Shown in pieces: positions 31,025 to 31,154 of a DNA stretch of 31,154 bases. The stretch lies in NCBI GenBank assembly GCA_004553485.1, contig SFLG01000064.1, forward strand, positions 1 through 31,154. The letters run 5' to 3'. This DNA is from Bacteroidales bacterium (GTDB lineage: Bacteria; Bacteroidota; Bacteroidia; Bacteroidales; Muribaculaceae). The notes below the pieces were generated by a model. It searched no databases and was not told the DNA's origin. It saw nothing but the letters and a program-made list of their open reading frames with translations. Numbering within the stretch: the stretch's first letter is position 1; every line of letters begins with the position of its first letter. The translations under genes were made by a program, and so were the position numbers.

Positions 31025-31122
31025 AGAGCCCGTTCCCTAATTTATGTTAACGCATGGCGGACAACTTTTGAGTAGATTCGTCGTTAAGGTGAAGGAGTTA
31101 TGGGGTTCCATAACGACTGAAC
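31025..31122 (+). repeat. Dispersed ~99-bp repeat, copy 2
   Basis: This is the same element as 1987-2085, in the same orientation, starting with AGAGCCCGTTCCC (31025-31037) and ending CATAACGACTGAAC. It carries the same two competing stems. It starts 5 bp after the tsaB terminator. The sequence after 31122 differs from that after copy 1, so both right boundaries fall at the same base. Confidence 0.9.
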
Positions 31123-31154
31123 CGAAACGGCGAAGATGCCAAAAGATGGCCGCT

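Noticed and set aside
1..31154. tRNA, rRNA or complete insertion sequence
   Set aside because: No cloverleaf, rRNA core or transposase-like protein was seen in any gap or frame; the dispersed repeats are too short to encode one.

Overview
The window looks like a chromosomal segment of a GC-rich Bacteroidales bacterium, most likely of the Muribaculaceae or a close relative. The evidence is a full-length SprA/Sov-type outer-membrane protein, lipoproteins of the DUF4493 and PCMD classes, DUF3332, TAnnTTTG-type -7 promoter boxes, and few Shine-Dalgarno-like leaders. Assignment below order level is inference. I see no rRNA, tRNA, CRISPR array, prophage or intact transposase.

Layout. Every gene except the last is on the minus strand, so transcription runs from high to low coordinates. 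Positions 25.9-30.9 kb hold conserved translation genes: tsaB (+), and thrS, infC, rpmI and rplT (-) with structured leaders. Positions 15.6-25.6 kb hold an ABC-F ATPase, ruvA and the giant sprA. Positions 8.1-15.4 kb form a cell-envelope cluster: a DUF4493/PCMD lipoprotein, two tandem paralogous beta-barrel proteins, a PCMD lipoprotein and an MltF-like lytic transglycosylase. Positions 0-7.9 kb hold a DUF3332 lipoprotein, a subtilisin-family protease, cdsA, a GH9 glycoside hydrolase, a phosphohexomutase and the 5' end of a flavodoxin gene.

The most striking signal lies between genes. At least five intergenic gaps carry a degenerate tandem array with an exact or near-exact 9-bp period, placed just 3' of a stop codon. 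Each array has its own unit sequence, though three share a TAGCTA core and two a GGGAGTnnT core. Other gaps carry 14-17-bp or 31-bp tandem repeats. A separate family of interspersed repeats contains the 13-mer AGAGCCCGTTCCC four times, twice as part of a nearly identical element of about 99 bp.

Other points of interest are a thrS leader hairpin whose loop resembles a tRNA-Thr(UGU) anticodon loop, a ruvA/sprA junction where ruvA lacks a stop in the expected place and sprA lacks an ATG, and a phosphohexomutase that seems to miss about 40 internal residues. SprA and a protease with a short sorting-domain-like tail occur together, which fits a type IX secretion link, but that link is inferred.
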